NCBI GenBank assembly: GCA_041653935.1
Contig: JBAZEO010000006.1
Coordinates: forward strand, 9,772-73,771
Direction: 5' to 3'
Source: JAYEHL01 sp041653935
Lineage (GTDB): Bacteria; Chloroflexota; Dehalococcoidia; E44-bin15
Length of the DNA: 64,000 bases
This document shows positions 15,125-24,216 of this stretch, one piece after another. Under the pieces are notes generated by a model. The model was not told the DNA's origin. It searched no databases and saw nothing but the letters and a program-made list of their open reading frames with translations. The position numbers and the translations under genes were made by a program. Every line of letters starts with the position of its first letter. Positions within the stretch are counted from its first letter, which is position 1.

Positions 15125-15159
15125 GCCCTACTCGGCTCACGCTGGGTAGGGCATTTTTT
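15125..15159 (+). terminator. Intrinsic terminator closing the rightward unit
   Basis: A 7-bp stem GCCCTAC (15125-15131) and GTAGGGC (15146-15152) is followed by A and six T. It ends the 11208-15092 operon. Confidence 0.85.
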
Positions 15160-15326
15160 GTTGGTATTAAGATAGTTAAGATGGGTAAGCTGGGGCGTAC
15201 CGTTTTTAAGGCCCCTGGGGGCTCTGTTTACGCGGGGGTAGGCCCTAGGCGTAGTTTGGGGCCAACCTAGGCCCTGTAAGCGGCAAATGGCCGACCCTGC
15301 CACGCCACAGGCCCCTCCCGCCCCTC

Positions 15327-15381
15327 GGCTACCGGGAGCAAGCGGTAGCCAAGGGTGCTAGGTGCTGCCTGGGGCACCTAG
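15327..15381. other. Pair of GC-rich hairpins between convergent genes
   Basis: Two perfect 8-bp stems lie end to end: GGCTACCG/CGGTAGCC (15327-15350) and CTAGGTGC/GCACCTAG (15358-15381). The second includes the stop codon of the leftward aminotransferase gene. No T-run follows on either strand, so these are candidate factor-dependent terminators or RNA stabilisers. The rest of 15160-15326 holds no gene. Confidence 0.5.
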
Positions 15382-16346
15382 GAGGGGGGTAACAAGGTAA
15401 GCAGGGCACGGCAGGCGTTGTCCACATCATCCTCCGTCATGGTCTCGGTCACGGGTAAGTAGAACACACTACGGCTGAGGCGGAAGGCCATAGTGTTCTG
15501 CCGGTTGAAGTATTCGGGTTGCTCGGTCATGGGCCTGAAGCCGCACCGTGCCTGGATGCCAGCCTCGTTCAGCTCGCGGACGATGTGATGCTGCATGGAC
15601 AAGGTCATACCTGGTACATTCACATCATAGACCCACACAGACTCTCGCTGGGGCATGTGCCAGGGTCTAGGGATGCGAGCGTCGTACCAGCCCTCCACGA
15701 ACTTGCGGTGTCGCAGATTGGCTTCCATGTGCAACAGGCTGTCTATGATCGGTGTGGCCAACAAGTCGGCGAGCCGGTAGTTGTGCCCACGTGGTCTATG
15801 GACAAAGTCGTGGTCTGGTGTGAAACCTAGACACCGTAGCTGACGGGCGAATACTGCCTTGGCTGCGTCACGGAAGTAGACTGCGCCACCCTCTTCGCCG
15901 TGGACCACCTTGTTACGGTAGAAGCTCCAACAGGCTGCGTCGGTGTGTGGATGTGGCTTGGTACCGTGCAGCTCTGCCATATCCTCTACGATATACATAC
16001 CGTGTGCATCTAGGGCAGAGAGAGCGTCCATGTTGCAACGGCGACCGTAGATGTGCACAGCCATGAGAGCCTGCGCGTGTGTGGCCAAGCGATGGGCTCG
16101 TAGTGGTGCTATGAGTAGATCACGGTCACAGTCCACGAAGACGGGCGTGTGGCCTGCCAGGGTTACGGCTCTAGCACATGCAACCATCGTGTAGTCGGGT
16201 ACCAACACGTTGGAGCCACGCTGTAGGCCACTGGCTTCTAGGGCAAGATGGAGGGCTGCGGTACCGCTACTGCAAGCTACCACGTTATCGGGTGAGCAGC
16301 CTAACCAGTCGGCCAACTTGTGTTCTAAGACTTGGTGGGCTTGCAT
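15378..16346 (-). CDS. DegT/DnrJ/EryC1 PLP-dependent sugar aminotransferase
   Basis: A 322-residue fold type I aminotransferase. Seen are the SSGTAALHLAL motif (PLP phosphate), PDYTMVACARAV, PVFVDCD, the metal/PLP Asp in IVEDMAELHG and the Schiff-base lysine in SFYRNKVVHGEEGG. These enzymes put an amino group on a keto-sugar nucleotide. I start at the ATG one base after the upstream stop (AGGAT seven bases before); a start ten codons earlier lacks a ribosome site. It is the last gene of the sugar cluster and presumably uses the product of the GMD-like dehydratase. Confidence 0.88.
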   Translation of the reverse strand: MQAHQVLEHKLADWLGCSPDNVVACSSGTAALHLALEASGLQRGSNVLVPDYTMVACARAVTLAGHTPVFVDCDRDLLIAPLRAHRLATHAQALMAVHIYGRRCNMDALSALDAHGMYIVEDMAELHGTKPHPHTDAACWSFYRNKVVHGEEGGAVYFRDAAKAVFARQLRCLGFTPDHDFVHRPRGHNYRLADLLATPIIDSLLHMEANLRHRKFVEGWYDARIPRPWHMPQRESVWVYDVNVPGMTLSMQHHIVRELNEAGIQARCGFRPMTEQPEYFNRQNTMAFRLSRSVFYLPVTETMTEDDVDNACRALLTLLPPS

Positions 16347-16347
16347 A

Positions 16348-17469
16348 CTAGTGATCCTGTTCACGGAGGAAGGCATCGTTGATCATACGTTCGCAGCTAG
16401 CGGCACAACGCGGACAACCGTCTGCCGTATGGGGCCACGCATTAACGTAGCGACGCCACGCTGACGAGAAGGACTCGGTTTGTAGGTCACCGTAAGCGAG
16501 GTGGTCATACTGACGGAAGCTGATGCCTTGACAGGGGAACAGCTTGCCCGTGGCTGCTACTGCGGCGAATAGGAGGCCGTTGTAGCAGAGCGAACCGTTG
16601 TAGGAACTGGCCTCTACGTCACGGAAGCTGATGCGTGATGGGTCGAACCGTGCTGCCTTGGTTGCTGCCTTGATACTACGTTCAGCAGTGATGGCGTCTA
16701 CATACACGTTAGTAAGAAACCATCTGCGGTAGGCTTCCGGAGCACTGGAGGGCATGTAGTCTGTCGTGAAGCGTATGCTCACGGTGTCAGGCAGGCACTG
16801 CATCCACTGAAGCAGATGGGTCAACTGTGCAGAGGTGCCGTTGATACGAGTGACGCGGCAGTTGAGGCGGATGGTCAGGGGGGCATTGCACTCGGATGCC
16901 AGTTCACATAATGAGATGATGTTGCCTTCTTCAGCCTTGATGCCCGGATTCAGGCCCCACACGGGACGACACAGATCTACGTACGTGAGCAGATCGTGCG
17001 TACACTTGGAGATGGTCACGTAGGAGCCGCTTGTAGGTGAGGCGAGGGCTGCTGCCACGATAGCTTGGCGTACGGCTGGCGTTAGGCCAAGACCGTAGGT
17101 GTGCAGCTTGACGCCCCAGTGTGGCCCGCCTTCCTGAAGAAAATGGCAGAGCAGGTCAGCGTTCGTAGACGGGTCGCTGTAAGTACCCGACAGCACTACG
17201 GAAGGAACCTGCATCTCTATGAGGTCGTCTATGAGGCTGTCGTAGTGCTGTCGGGTGAGGGATCCGTATTCACGGTGGAATTGGCCATGGCAGTCCACAC
17301 AACGCTGTAAACACACGGGCGAGCCTAGTAGAGCAGGATGCACTTCCACTTGGTAGGGCCTACACGGTGGCGGGCCATTGCCGCGCACGTAGGCAGACAC
17401 GGCGTCCCAGTAGCCTCGGCTCCGTTGCTTGAACTCGCTGGCGTAGTCGTTGTGTTGATAGGCTGTCAT
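16348..17469 (-). CDS. Radical SAM enzyme with SPASM-like C-terminal cysteines
   Basis: A 373-residue protein. The CLQRCVDC sequence near residue 55 gives the C-x3-C-x2-C site of the radical SAM 4Fe-4S cluster. A C-terminal group (CQG, then CPRCAASC) looks like the auxiliary-cluster SPASM region. I start at ATG of MTAYQH, six bases after AAGGAGC. Its place among sugar and glycosyl genes suggests chemistry on a sugar or on a peptide to be glycosylated, but substrate is unknown. Confidence 0.82.
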   Translation of the reverse strand: MTAYQHNDYASEFKQRSRGYWDAVSAYVRGNGPPPCRPYQVEVHPALLGSPVCLQRCVDCHGQFHREYGSLTRQHYDSLIDDLIEMQVPSVVLSGTYSDPSTNADLLCHFLQEGGPHWGVKLHTYGLGLTPAVRQAIVAAALASPTSGSYVTISKCTHDLLTYVDLCRPVWGLNPGIKAEEGNIISLCELASECNAPLTIRLNCRVTRINGTSAQLTHLLQWMQCLPDTVSIRFTTDYMPSSAPEAYRRWFLTNVYVDAITAERSIKAATKAARFDPSRISFRDVEASSYNGSLCYNGLLFAAVAATGKLFPCQGISFRQYDHLAYGDLQTESFSSAWRRYVNAWPHTADGCPRCAASCERMINDAFLREQDH

Positions 17470-17483
17470 GGCTGCTCCTTCAG

Positions 17484-18101
17484 TCAAGTCTGTTTTCTTC
17501 TAAAGATTACATCGCGGCGGTATCTGTCTTTCTTTGGGCTTAGAAACTCACAATTCCACTCCTTGACTACTTCAAAGCCCAGAGGATCTAAGTAATCCTT
17601 GAATCTGTTGAGCTCAGCCTCCATCCCAAGTTCAGCCGTTTCGATGATCTCGATGTTCATGAGCCGAATACTTCCCCCTTGCAACAAATCTCTTCCGCCG
17701 ACTAGGGCTGGCATCTCACTCCCTTCGATATCCATCCACAAAATCGCATCCTGAAACGGTCCGAAGTAACAGTTCAGCCATTCTAGAGTCACAACTGGAA
17801 CTAGATAAGCTGACCCAGGCATGTCAACCAGTTTTCCCTGACCGATTACGGACAGCCGCATTCCAGACATTTCTACGGCTTGTCCGATGGCCATAGGCAA
17901 CAGCATTCCAGGGAATTGTTCCTGGACCTGATATTGGAATCCCCCTTGATGGGGCTCCAATCCTATGATAGGAACTGATGGGTAGACTTCATGAAAGATT
18001 TGCCCTTCATTGCCATTAGCCGGTCCTGCCAAAATGAAATGGCTCGGTTGAAAGTTGATGTGAGGAAACAGATTCCTAACCTGTCCAGGTTCATAGATCA
18101 T
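17484..18101 (-). CDS. FkbM-family methyltransferase
   Basis: A 205-residue protein with the FkbM pattern: an N-terminal nucleotide-binding start (FILAGPANGNEG), IIGLEPHQ, and the diagnostic VTLEWLN followed by LWMDIEGSEMPALVGG. FkbM enzymes O-methylate sugars or related hydroxyls using S-adenosylmethionine. Base composition here and in the next gene (17.5-18.9 kb) is visibly more AT-rich than in the flanking cluster, hinting at separate acquisition. Confidence 0.82.
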   Translation of the reverse strand: MIYEPGQVRNLFPHINFQPSHFILAGPANGNEGQIFHEVYPSVPIIGLEPHQGGFQYQVQEQFPGMLLPMAIGQAVEMSGMRLSVIGQGKLVDMPGSAYLVPVVTLEWLNCYFGPFQDAILWMDIEGSEMPALVGGRDLLQGGSIRLMNIEIIETAELGMEAELNRFKDYLDPLGFEVVKEWNCEFLSPKKDRYRRDVIFRRKQT

Positions 18102-18122
18102 TTGACATTTACTTTCTAATTG

Positions 18123-18878
18123 CTAGACGTAGCCCATCAAGTTTCTCTTCTTCCAGTAGCCGAGATCTTCTGGGTTTGCATACAAACGAGCCCTCCATTC
18201 TCTCTGCCCCCCAATCCCGACAAAAGCATCCCAGATACTGCCACAATCAAGAAAAGTACAATCAGGCATTTCTTTCCAGAGTTCGGATATGATTAGAGCT
18301 GCGCTGAGGCCAGCACAAACGACAAAGACCGTGCAAGGGGCGTAGTTCTGCTTGGATTCCTGCACTACTCGGCTAATCCCTGCAGAATCTAAGTGAAAGT
18401 TAGGACCGTGGATCTCAATAAATCCTGCATAGTTAAGGAAGTCTAACCCGCGCAGTGCCGAGTTCCCAATAATGATCGTTCTTTGATTCTGTAGGCAACT
18501 GATCAAAGGATACAATCCCCCGCGCTCCGCCAGATGATCAGTCACAATATCTCTCTCGTAGAAAGGGAGCCTGTAATCTATTTCGCTTACGAACTCCTCA
18601 ATTCTTCTGGGGATCCCTGCATTATAGAAGTCTGCTAAATCCCACATGCAAGAAGGAACAGCGACAAGAAAATCAGGATCCTTCCGATAGTCCTCAAGAA
18701 CCCTTCGCAGCTTCTGCCCTGTTTCTGCAGTCATTAGTTGTCCAAGCCCGGTCTTCTTGCCTAGATCGTGCGACAGAATGCAAAACCACTCTGCGTCAGA
18801 GAATCCCGGGAATGCAAATGAAATTCCATTGTTGATCCTCTCAATATAGTAATCGATAGTTCGAATTTCAAATTGCAT
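18123..18878 (-). CDS. Putative GT-D-fold glycosyltransferase (DUF1792-like)
   Basis: A 251-residue protein. The segment ISFAFPGFSDAEWFCIL resembles the FxRxGDGE start motif of GT-D glycosyltransferases, and CGSIWDAFVGIGG near the C-terminus resembles their final motif. ATG is placed at MQFEIRTID, overlapping the end of the upstream glycosyltransferase gene. Codon use is AT-richer than most neighbours, like the FkbM gene. The family call is tentative. Confidence 0.55.
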   Translation of the reverse strand: MQFEIRTIDYYIERINNGISFAFPGFSDAEWFCILSHDLGKKTGLGQLMTAETGQKLRRVLEDYRKDPDFLVAVPSCMWDLADFYNAGIPRRIEEFVSEIDYRLPFYERDIVTDHLAERGGLYPLISCLQNQRTIIIGNSALRGLDFLNYAGFIEIHGPNFHLDSAGISRVVQESKQNYAPCTVFVVCAGLSAALIISELWKEMPDCTFLDCGSIWDAFVGIGGQREWRARLYANPEDLGYWKKRNLMGYV

Positions 18879-19707
18879 TGAATGCCTCCGGTATAGGGCC
18901 TCTGTATTCTTGTACTCTTGCCCCACGAGGTAGATTCATACCGGGACTCCAGGTACGAAACATGTCACGAGAGTCGACGTACCATTGGCGACCGTCAACG
19001 ACTCCCTCCCCACGGTTGATGTAGTAGGTATGCTTAGCTTCTCGCATCGCAGGATTGGAAGCGAACGCCATATGAATACAATGTGGCTTATTGAAGGTAG
19101 CCATAGCACCACGTTCATTGCCGACTTCAGGTCGCTGATGATTTGTACTGTAGCGTAGGTCCTTGTTCCAGCGGATACCCTTTGTGTGTCTCATATCCCA
19201 GAAACCCCCAGTGACCTCATATTGGAATAGGGGAGCATAGTCAATGCTCTGCGGATGCCAGATATGTGTAAACTGAAAGCAGAAGTGACGATATTTGCCG
19301 CCACTAACCCGCAATCGTTGGTTGATTGCAGATTGGTCAGATCGCATGTAGAACTCATCAGCGTCAAGGATCATCAGAAACTCAGGTGCAACGTCCAGGA
19401 GTGCGTCAAGGTACTGCTGTCGAGCCTCTATCTTGCCCAGTGCTGGGTTACTGTTGGAACAGAAGCCATAGGGTATGTAGATAATCCTAGGGTCACAGAA
19501 GGCTAGGTCTTGTAGGAATTGTGAGGTACCGTCCACACTGAGGCCCTCGGTAGTTACCATGTGTGGTGATGTGGCAGCATAGACACGGTCTGCAGATTCC
19601 ACGAAGATCCACTTGGTCAGATTGGGCCAATCCTTGTGCTGCTCGTACAGTTTGGGCAGCCACTCCATCTCGTTGAGTACGAGGGTGCATAGAGCTATGC
19701 TAGGCAT
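18868..19707 (-). CDS. Family 2-like glycosyltransferase
   Basis: A 279-residue GT-A-type protein. It starts IALCTLVLNEMEWLPKLYEQH, the standard GT2 opening, and has the metal/nucleotide DxD in FLMILDADEFYM near residue 115. C-terminal substrate-side loops are Arg- and His-rich. It should transfer a sugar from a nucleotide donor. It overlaps both neighbours, consistent with one operon. Confidence 0.75.
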   Translation of the reverse strand: MPSIALCTLVLNEMEWLPKLYEQHKDWPNLTKWIFVESADRVYAATSPHMVTTEGLSVDGTSQFLQDLAFCDPRIIYIPYGFCSNSNPALGKIEARQQYLDALLDVAPEFLMILDADEFYMRSDQSAINQRLRVSGGKYRHFCFQFTHIWHPQSIDYAPLFQYEVTGGFWDMRHTKGIRWNKDLRYSTNHQRPEVGNERGAMATFNKPHCIHMAFASNPAMREAKHTYYINRGEGVVDGRQWYVDSRDMFRTWSPGMNLPRGARVQEYRGPIPEAFNAI

Positions 19708-20690
19708 TCAAGCGTTTCCTGGTAGATGGGCTTGAGGGCTTCCCACGAGTGAGCCTGAGCCCACTGGCGTCCCTGTAGTGAGAAGGAGGTTATGTCACGA
19801 CCGTACCATGCGTCTATAGATTCTGCTATGGCACGTGGGTCTACGATAGCACGGTCAAACTCCACGGCCTGTGAGTCACAGACGTAGTGGTTCACGGGCA
19901 GCAACGGCTCGCACGGTAGCCACGTGTTAGTGGGGTAGCGGTCAGTGGTCATGACGAGCATGCCGCTCGCGTAGGCCTCCTGAAGCGGAAGGCTCATACC
20001 GTTGTATTGCTCTGCATTGATGAACACATCACACTCAGCAGGGTAGAGGTGGTCGTCGTCAAACTCACCGAACTGGAACTCTACGCGAGGGTTGCCCTTC
20101 TCGGCGTCAAACAACTCGCGGATACGCTTCTCACCCGGTTGGCCACGCACGATCAGCTTGATGGGTGATTGAACATATTGCATGGCTTCTACGAGCTGAG
20201 GTGTTCCCTTAGCAAAGCCTCGTTGACCGTGGCCTGCATTATGGATGAATGTGTGGGCCTTCTCGCGCAGTCGCCACGGAAAGCGATCTACCTCCACGGG
20301 CATCGTCAAGAACTTGGTGTTGTAGAGGCTCTTGTAGTAATCCACATCCAGCAATGAGCCGCATAACACGAGGTCGGGCTTGACGGGTATGGGGAACGGT
20401 GTGTACTCGTAGTTTGGTATCATGACGACCTTGGTGCCCTGTACACGCGATCGCTTGGGTATGTCCCACACGAAGGCGTTCTCAAAGAGTATGAGTACGT
20501 CTAGGCCCTGTAGGAACGCCTTGTACTTCTCACGTGGGAACCTGCGGTCAGCAGGATACCAACTGCTGTAGTTCTGGTAGTGAGGGTGTCGGATGATGAG
20601 GACACGGTTGACCAAGCCAGCCTGATAGAAGGATCGCATAAGGTGCCCTAGACCGCTGTGTACCTCGTAGCCGATCGCACCAACGTTCAT
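19695..20690 (-). CDS. Family 4-like glycosyltransferase
   Basis: A 331-residue GT-B-type protein. The C-terminal donor domain carries NGMSLPLQEAYASGMLVMTTD, the GT4 signature of a Glu-containing loop before a helix. The N-terminal acceptor domain begins MNVGAIGYEVHSGLGHLMRS. Expected to add a sugar from a nucleotide-sugar donor. Confidence 0.78.
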   Translation of the reverse strand: MNVGAIGYEVHSGLGHLMRSFYQAGLVNRVLIIRHPHYQNYSSWYPADRRFPREKYKAFLQGLDVLILFENAFVWDIPKRSRVQGTKVVMIPNYEYTPFPIPVKPDLVLCGSLLDVDYYKSLYNTKFLTMPVEVDRFPWRLREKAHTFIHNAGHGQRGFAKGTPQLVEAMQYVQSPIKLIVRGQPGEKRIRELFDAEKGNPRVEFQFGEFDDDHLYPAECDVFINAEQYNGMSLPLQEAYASGMLVMTTDRYPTNTWLPCEPLLPVNHYVCDSQAVEFDRAIVDPRAIAESIDAWYGRDITSFSLQGRQWAQAHSWEALKPIYQETLECLA

Positions 20691-20691
20691 G

Positions 20692-21603
20692 TTAGAGCCC
20701 TCTGTGCTTGTTAATGACCAGCTCTACGAGGAGCGCCGTGTCAATCCTACTTACTTTACGGAGTGTGTCTGTGAGTTGGCCAATGTCCCCGACCAACGGC
20801 GCAGGCTGCGCACCGACCCCAGTCGTATTGATGGGCAGGTCTGTCTTGAGTATGTCCGCTGCCATCTGCACTAGCTTGCGAGGCGTCATGGGCTTGCCAG
20901 TACAGACTTGCACGTCACACGGTGGAGCCTCTTCCAGTAGGTTGACGGCGTCTACCATGTAGTCGTAGGCGTAGCCTAGGTCTAGGAAGGCTCCTGGATA
21001 ACGGAGTGAGATGTGCTGCTGCTTGCCGCTTGCTACGGCTAGGGCCTGCTCGCACACTTCCTGGAGGAGATAGCCAGAGCTGCGTCGCGGTGAGTCGTGG
21101 TTAAACATGATGCCACACGTGATCCGCAGTCCGTGGACTGCGCGGTAGTGCGTGCAAATCAAGTAGGCCGCATACTTGGCGATCGCGTAGGGGCTCTTAG
21201 GTGCGATCGCGTAGCTGCTGTTCTCATACATGCTGCTGGAACATGGCTGGAACACCTTGATCCTGTCATCTACGTGCCGCACAGCCTCCAGCAAGTTGAT
21301 CACGCCCTTGGTCGTAACGTCAAAGGCGTAGGACGGTAATGTGTAGCTCCATCGTATGTCGTCCTGGTCTGCTTCGTTGAAGATGAGTGACGGTTGCACA
21401 TCGTCGATAATCCGCAGCAGCGAGTTAGGCTCCGTCAGGTCGCCTTGGTGGGGGTGTACACTGCCAAGGCAGTGCTCGATCCGCTGGAGGTTGTTCACAC
21501 TGCTGCGACGGTAGAGGCCGTGCACCTCGTAGCCCTTGGCTAGCAGTATGTCTGCTAAGTAGCTGCCGTCCTGCCCACCGATACCTAAGATGAGTGCCCT
21601 CAC
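20692..21603 (-). CDS. GDP-mannose 4,6-dehydratase-like SDR enzyme
   Basis: A 303-residue extended short-chain dehydrogenase. Rossmann motif is GIGGQDGSYLADILL at residues ~7-21, as in GDP-mannose dehydratases, with HGLYRRSS next. The catalytic Tyr-x3-Lys is SPYAIAKYA. The usual Thr/Ser-Glu near the active site is replaced by CSSSMYEN, so the exact reaction (dehydration, reduction or epimerisation) is uncertain. It likely makes the keto-sugar used by the DegT aminotransferase and the C-methyltransferase. Confidence 0.8.
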   Translation of the reverse strand: MRALILGIGGQDGSYLADILLAKGYEVHGLYRRSSVNNLQRIEHCLGSVHPHQGDLTEPNSLLRIIDDVQPSLIFNEADQDDIRWSYTLPSYAFDVTTKGVINLLEAVRHVDDRIKVFQPCSSSMYENSSYAIAPKSPYAIAKYAAYLICTHYRAVHGLRITCGIMFNHDSPRRSSGYLLQEVCEQALAVASGKQQHISLRYPGAFLDLGYAYDYMVDAVNLLEEAPPCDVQVCTGKPMTPRKLVQMAADILKTDLPINTTGVGAQPAPLVGDIGQLTDTLRKVSRIDTALLVELVINKHRGL

Positions 21604-22877
21604 AGAATGTACTCCTTTCTGAGAAGTGGATGCAATCCACCTTCATAGCCGATTACGTAAGGTCGTGGTAGAGGGACAATGAACTTGCCACCATGTTGGA
21701 TCTGCCATGCCTTCTCGCGTTCTAAGAACTCGCTGATAAAGGCATAGGGCAAGACTAGGAAGTAGTCAGGCTTCTGCTTGCGAGCCTCCTCTTCGCTGTA
21801 GATGGGAATACCCGTGCCTACCGTGACGCGACCCCACTTCTCTGGTGACCGTTCTGCTGCACCTTCAATCATAGATGAGTTGAGGTGGTAATACTGTAGG
21901 ATTACGTTGCCCTTGGTGGAAGCGCCATACACCCAGACGCGTTTACCCTGGGTCAATGCACGGCGCACAAATCTAACAACACGATCCTTATTCAGCTCTA
22001 GTCTAAGGTGAAAGTCACGATAGAACTCTGGATTGTTCAAGGATGACTCCGCCTTGAGGGCTTGCTCTACGCGCAGGTGTGCACCTCGCTTTGGCGCAAC
22101 AGACAAGACGCCACGGTGGCGACAGTAGAGCCGGTAGCTCTGGCCGTTGACGGTGTTGGTTTCTACGTCGATGATTTCCAGTCCGTGCTTCCTGAAAAGA
22201 AATTGCAGGCTCCTGAGAGAATAGAACTCCAAGTGCTCATGGGCGAAGTTGCCCACATCGCCGAGCTCCACCATGTTTTGCAGGCACATGAGCTGAGCCA
22301 CAAACAAGCCGTCGTCGGCAAGGTTCTCAGCGATAGCGGCGATGAATGGGTTCGGGTCCTCCAGGTCATAGAACATGCCGATGGCCGTGATCGCCTTGGC
22401 TGGCTTGCACTTGTAGACGGCAGAGGGCCAGAAGTCGCTGATGAAGGTGTGCACGCCCTTTGCACCCTCTTCAGCCAGATTGGTAGCAGGCTCGACACCC
22501 ACAGTGTGAAGACCTGGGACGGAGTAGGATCGTAAGAGCGTTCCGTCGTTGCTGCCGATGTCCAGCACTACGTCACCAGCACGTAGGTCTACGAGGCCTT
22601 CGATGGTCGCTGTGATGTCCCGTAGGGCTACTCTCATGGTGTCAGTGACGCCGCTACGGTACCAGTAGTGCCGCGTGTAGAGCAGGTCTTGTGGTGCTGT
22701 GTGCCGTAGCTGAACCATCGTGCAGTCGTTGCACAGGTCTAGGGTGATCGGTACTCGCGGGGCCTTGTACACATCAGCAGGCAACGGAAAGTCGTTGACG
22801 TACTGGCTGCCCAGCGAGAACAGAGGGGTCAGATTGTTAGAGTAGCAGGCACGACAGGTAGAACGCTCCGAGATCAT
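21600..22877 (-). CDS. Sugar C-methyltransferase (three-domain family)
   Basis: A 425-residue protein with the architecture of NDP-sugar C-methyltransferases. An N-terminal zinc domain (CRACYS and later CNDC) comes first. A SAM-binding domain (VVLDIGSNDGTLLRSY) follows, then a C-terminal domain with VWVYGASTKGNVILQYY. These enzymes methylate a ring carbon of a keto-sugar nucleotide. It overlaps the SDR gene by four bases. Confidence 0.87.
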   Translation of the reverse strand: MISERSTCRACYSNNLTPLFSLGSQYVNDFPLPADVYKAPRVPITLDLCNDCTMVQLRHTAPQDLLYTRHYWYRSGVTDTMRVALRDITATIEGLVDLRAGDVVLDIGSNDGTLLRSYSVPGLHTVGVEPATNLAEEGAKGVHTFISDFWPSAVYKCKPAKAITAIGMFYDLEDPNPFIAAIAENLADDGLFVAQLMCLQNMVELGDVGNFAHEHLEFYSLRSLQFLFRKHGLEIIDVETNTVNGQSYRLYCRHRGVLSVAPKRGAHLRVEQALKAESSLNNPEFYRDFHLRLELNKDRVVRFVRRALTQGKRVWVYGASTKGNVILQYYHLNSSMIEGAAERSPEKWGRVTVGTGIPIYSEEEARKQKPDYFLVLPYAFISEFLEREKAWQIQHGGKFIVPLPRPYVIGYEGGLHPLLRKEYIL

Positions 22878-23578
22878 TTCAGTAGCTCCAAGGCGTCAAA
22901 GTTTACTCCAGGAAAGTGTTCAGTAGGATTTTGCCAGACGTGACTATTGTTGTCCAGGGTGCTTTGCATGGTACCGATATGCTGCACCAAGGATGGATTG
23001 TGAACGTACTCGTGGATGCCAAACGCCTTCAAGCCAGACACGATGCCGCCGTCTAGGGCCTTCCAGGACCGCTTATTGTTTGCTGATGCAGGCTTGCGGA
23101 TCATGTGCCCGCTCTCCATCAACTTCTGAGCTACGTCACGGTTGAATACTAGGCCCAGTGCGCCTAGCCCACGCTGATTGGAACGGTTCCATCCCGCCTT
23201 GCCCTTCGTGAATGCAAAGTTCTCATGGAAGGTATACAGATTGAGGTAACCGTCCCTTGGGTAGGGTGATTGGCTCAGGTACTCACGCAGGTTGCTGACA
23301 CAGACTACATCGTCCTGAAACATAGCATAGCGGTCAGCCAGTGGGTTGCGCACGTACAGCTCCGCTAAGCCCAGCATGAAATTACCAACGATGCGTAGGG
23401 GCGGTGTGGGGCGACACGTGACCGGTCGTTGGAAGGCGTCGTAGTCGCTAGGGTTATCACATCCGTCGACGAACAGGCGTGGCTCACCGAACCCAGCATC
23501 GCAGAGCGAGTGCAGCGTCTTGGGTAGTGTGGTGTCCTTGCGGGAAGGCACCGTGGTCACACCATAGGCCCACTTCAT
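22874..23578 (-). CDS. Putative GT-A glycosyltransferase
   Basis: A 234-residue protein starting MKWAYGVTTVPSRKDTTLPKTL, a typical GT-A opening. A QDDV motif (YAMFQDDVVCV) sits where GT-A enzymes keep their metal-binding acids, followed by GALGLVFNRDVAQKLM and HNPSLVQHIG. The exact family is not clear to me. First gene of the sugar cluster in transcription order. Confidence 0.65.
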   Translation of the reverse strand: MKWAYGVTTVPSRKDTTLPKTLHSLCDAGFGEPRLFVDGCDNPSDYDAFQRPVTCRPTPPLRIVGNFMLGLAELYVRNPLADRYAMFQDDVVCVSNLREYLSQSPYPRDGYLNLYTFHENFAFTKGKAGWNRSNQRGLGALGLVFNRDVAQKLMESGHMIRKPASANNKRSWKALDGGIVSGLKAFGIHEYVHNPSLVQHIGTMQSTLDNNSHVWQNPTEHFPGVNFDALELLK

Positions 23579-24216
23579 GACTTGAAAATCTCCTCTACCT
23601 TGGCGGCAGCCTCTTCCGGCGGAGTCTCTCCTATGGAGCGTGCCCAGCTAAACAGGCGGTTGAGACGCTCCTTACGTTCAGCACAGCCACACGGGCGACC
23701 CAGCCACGCGTCTACACGGTCATGGGTGATGCCTACCTTGGATAGGGCTGCCTCCAGTACGTCGCCTAGGCCCCTTGACTTTGCTGCCTTGGCCTGCGTT
23801 ATTATGGGGGGTAGCTTTGTCATCTGTTCTCTGTGGGAGGGTCGGCGCATTGCATGGTCTTTCATGGAAACACGTGGATTCCAGTGCGGACAAGTCCACT
23901 CCGCATCGTTCAGCCGCTCCGCCCATTTCCCGACCCAGGTGCACTTTCCGCCGCCCACCCCCGTGCACCGAATTGATTCCTCGACCGGCAGCATCATCCC
24001 GCACTTTGCGTCGCGGCATCGCTGGAGACGGTCAATGCCTGCGGTAGTGAGGCGTCCAAGCACCGGGGAGAATGGACACGCCTGAGTAGGCGTCAGTAAT
24101 CGCACACCGTTATTGCATGAGCAATAAATCGGGAGAATTTTAGGGCGTATTATGAATCCCAGATTTACACACCGATACTCGTTGGGGCCGATTTGTTCTA
24201 TGCATGGTGAATTCAC
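23575..24216 (-). CDS. Cys-rich hypothetical protein, 213 aa (GTG start preferred)
   Basis: At least twelve cysteines in pairs (CSCN, CRDAKCG, CTWVGK, CGC) suggest metal sites or disulphides. The C-terminus (ITHDRVDAWLGRPCGCAERKERLN) resembles a short motif I associate with small phage virion-adjacent proteins. I prefer the GTG at 24216, which overlaps the upstream stop as GTGA; an ATG at 24264 is the alternative. It joins the virion block to the glycosyl cluster. Confidence 0.5.
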   Translation of the reverse strand: MNSPCIEQIGPNEYRCVNLGFIIRPKILPIYCSCNNGVRLLTPTQACPFSPVLGRLTTAGIDRLQRCRDAKCGMMLPVEESIRCTGVGGGKCTWVGKWAERLNDAEWTCPHWNPRVSMKDHAMRRPSHREQMTKLPPIITQAKAAKSRGLGDVLEAALSKVGITHDRVDAWLGRPCGCAERKERLNRLFSWARSIGETPPEEAAAKVEEIFKS

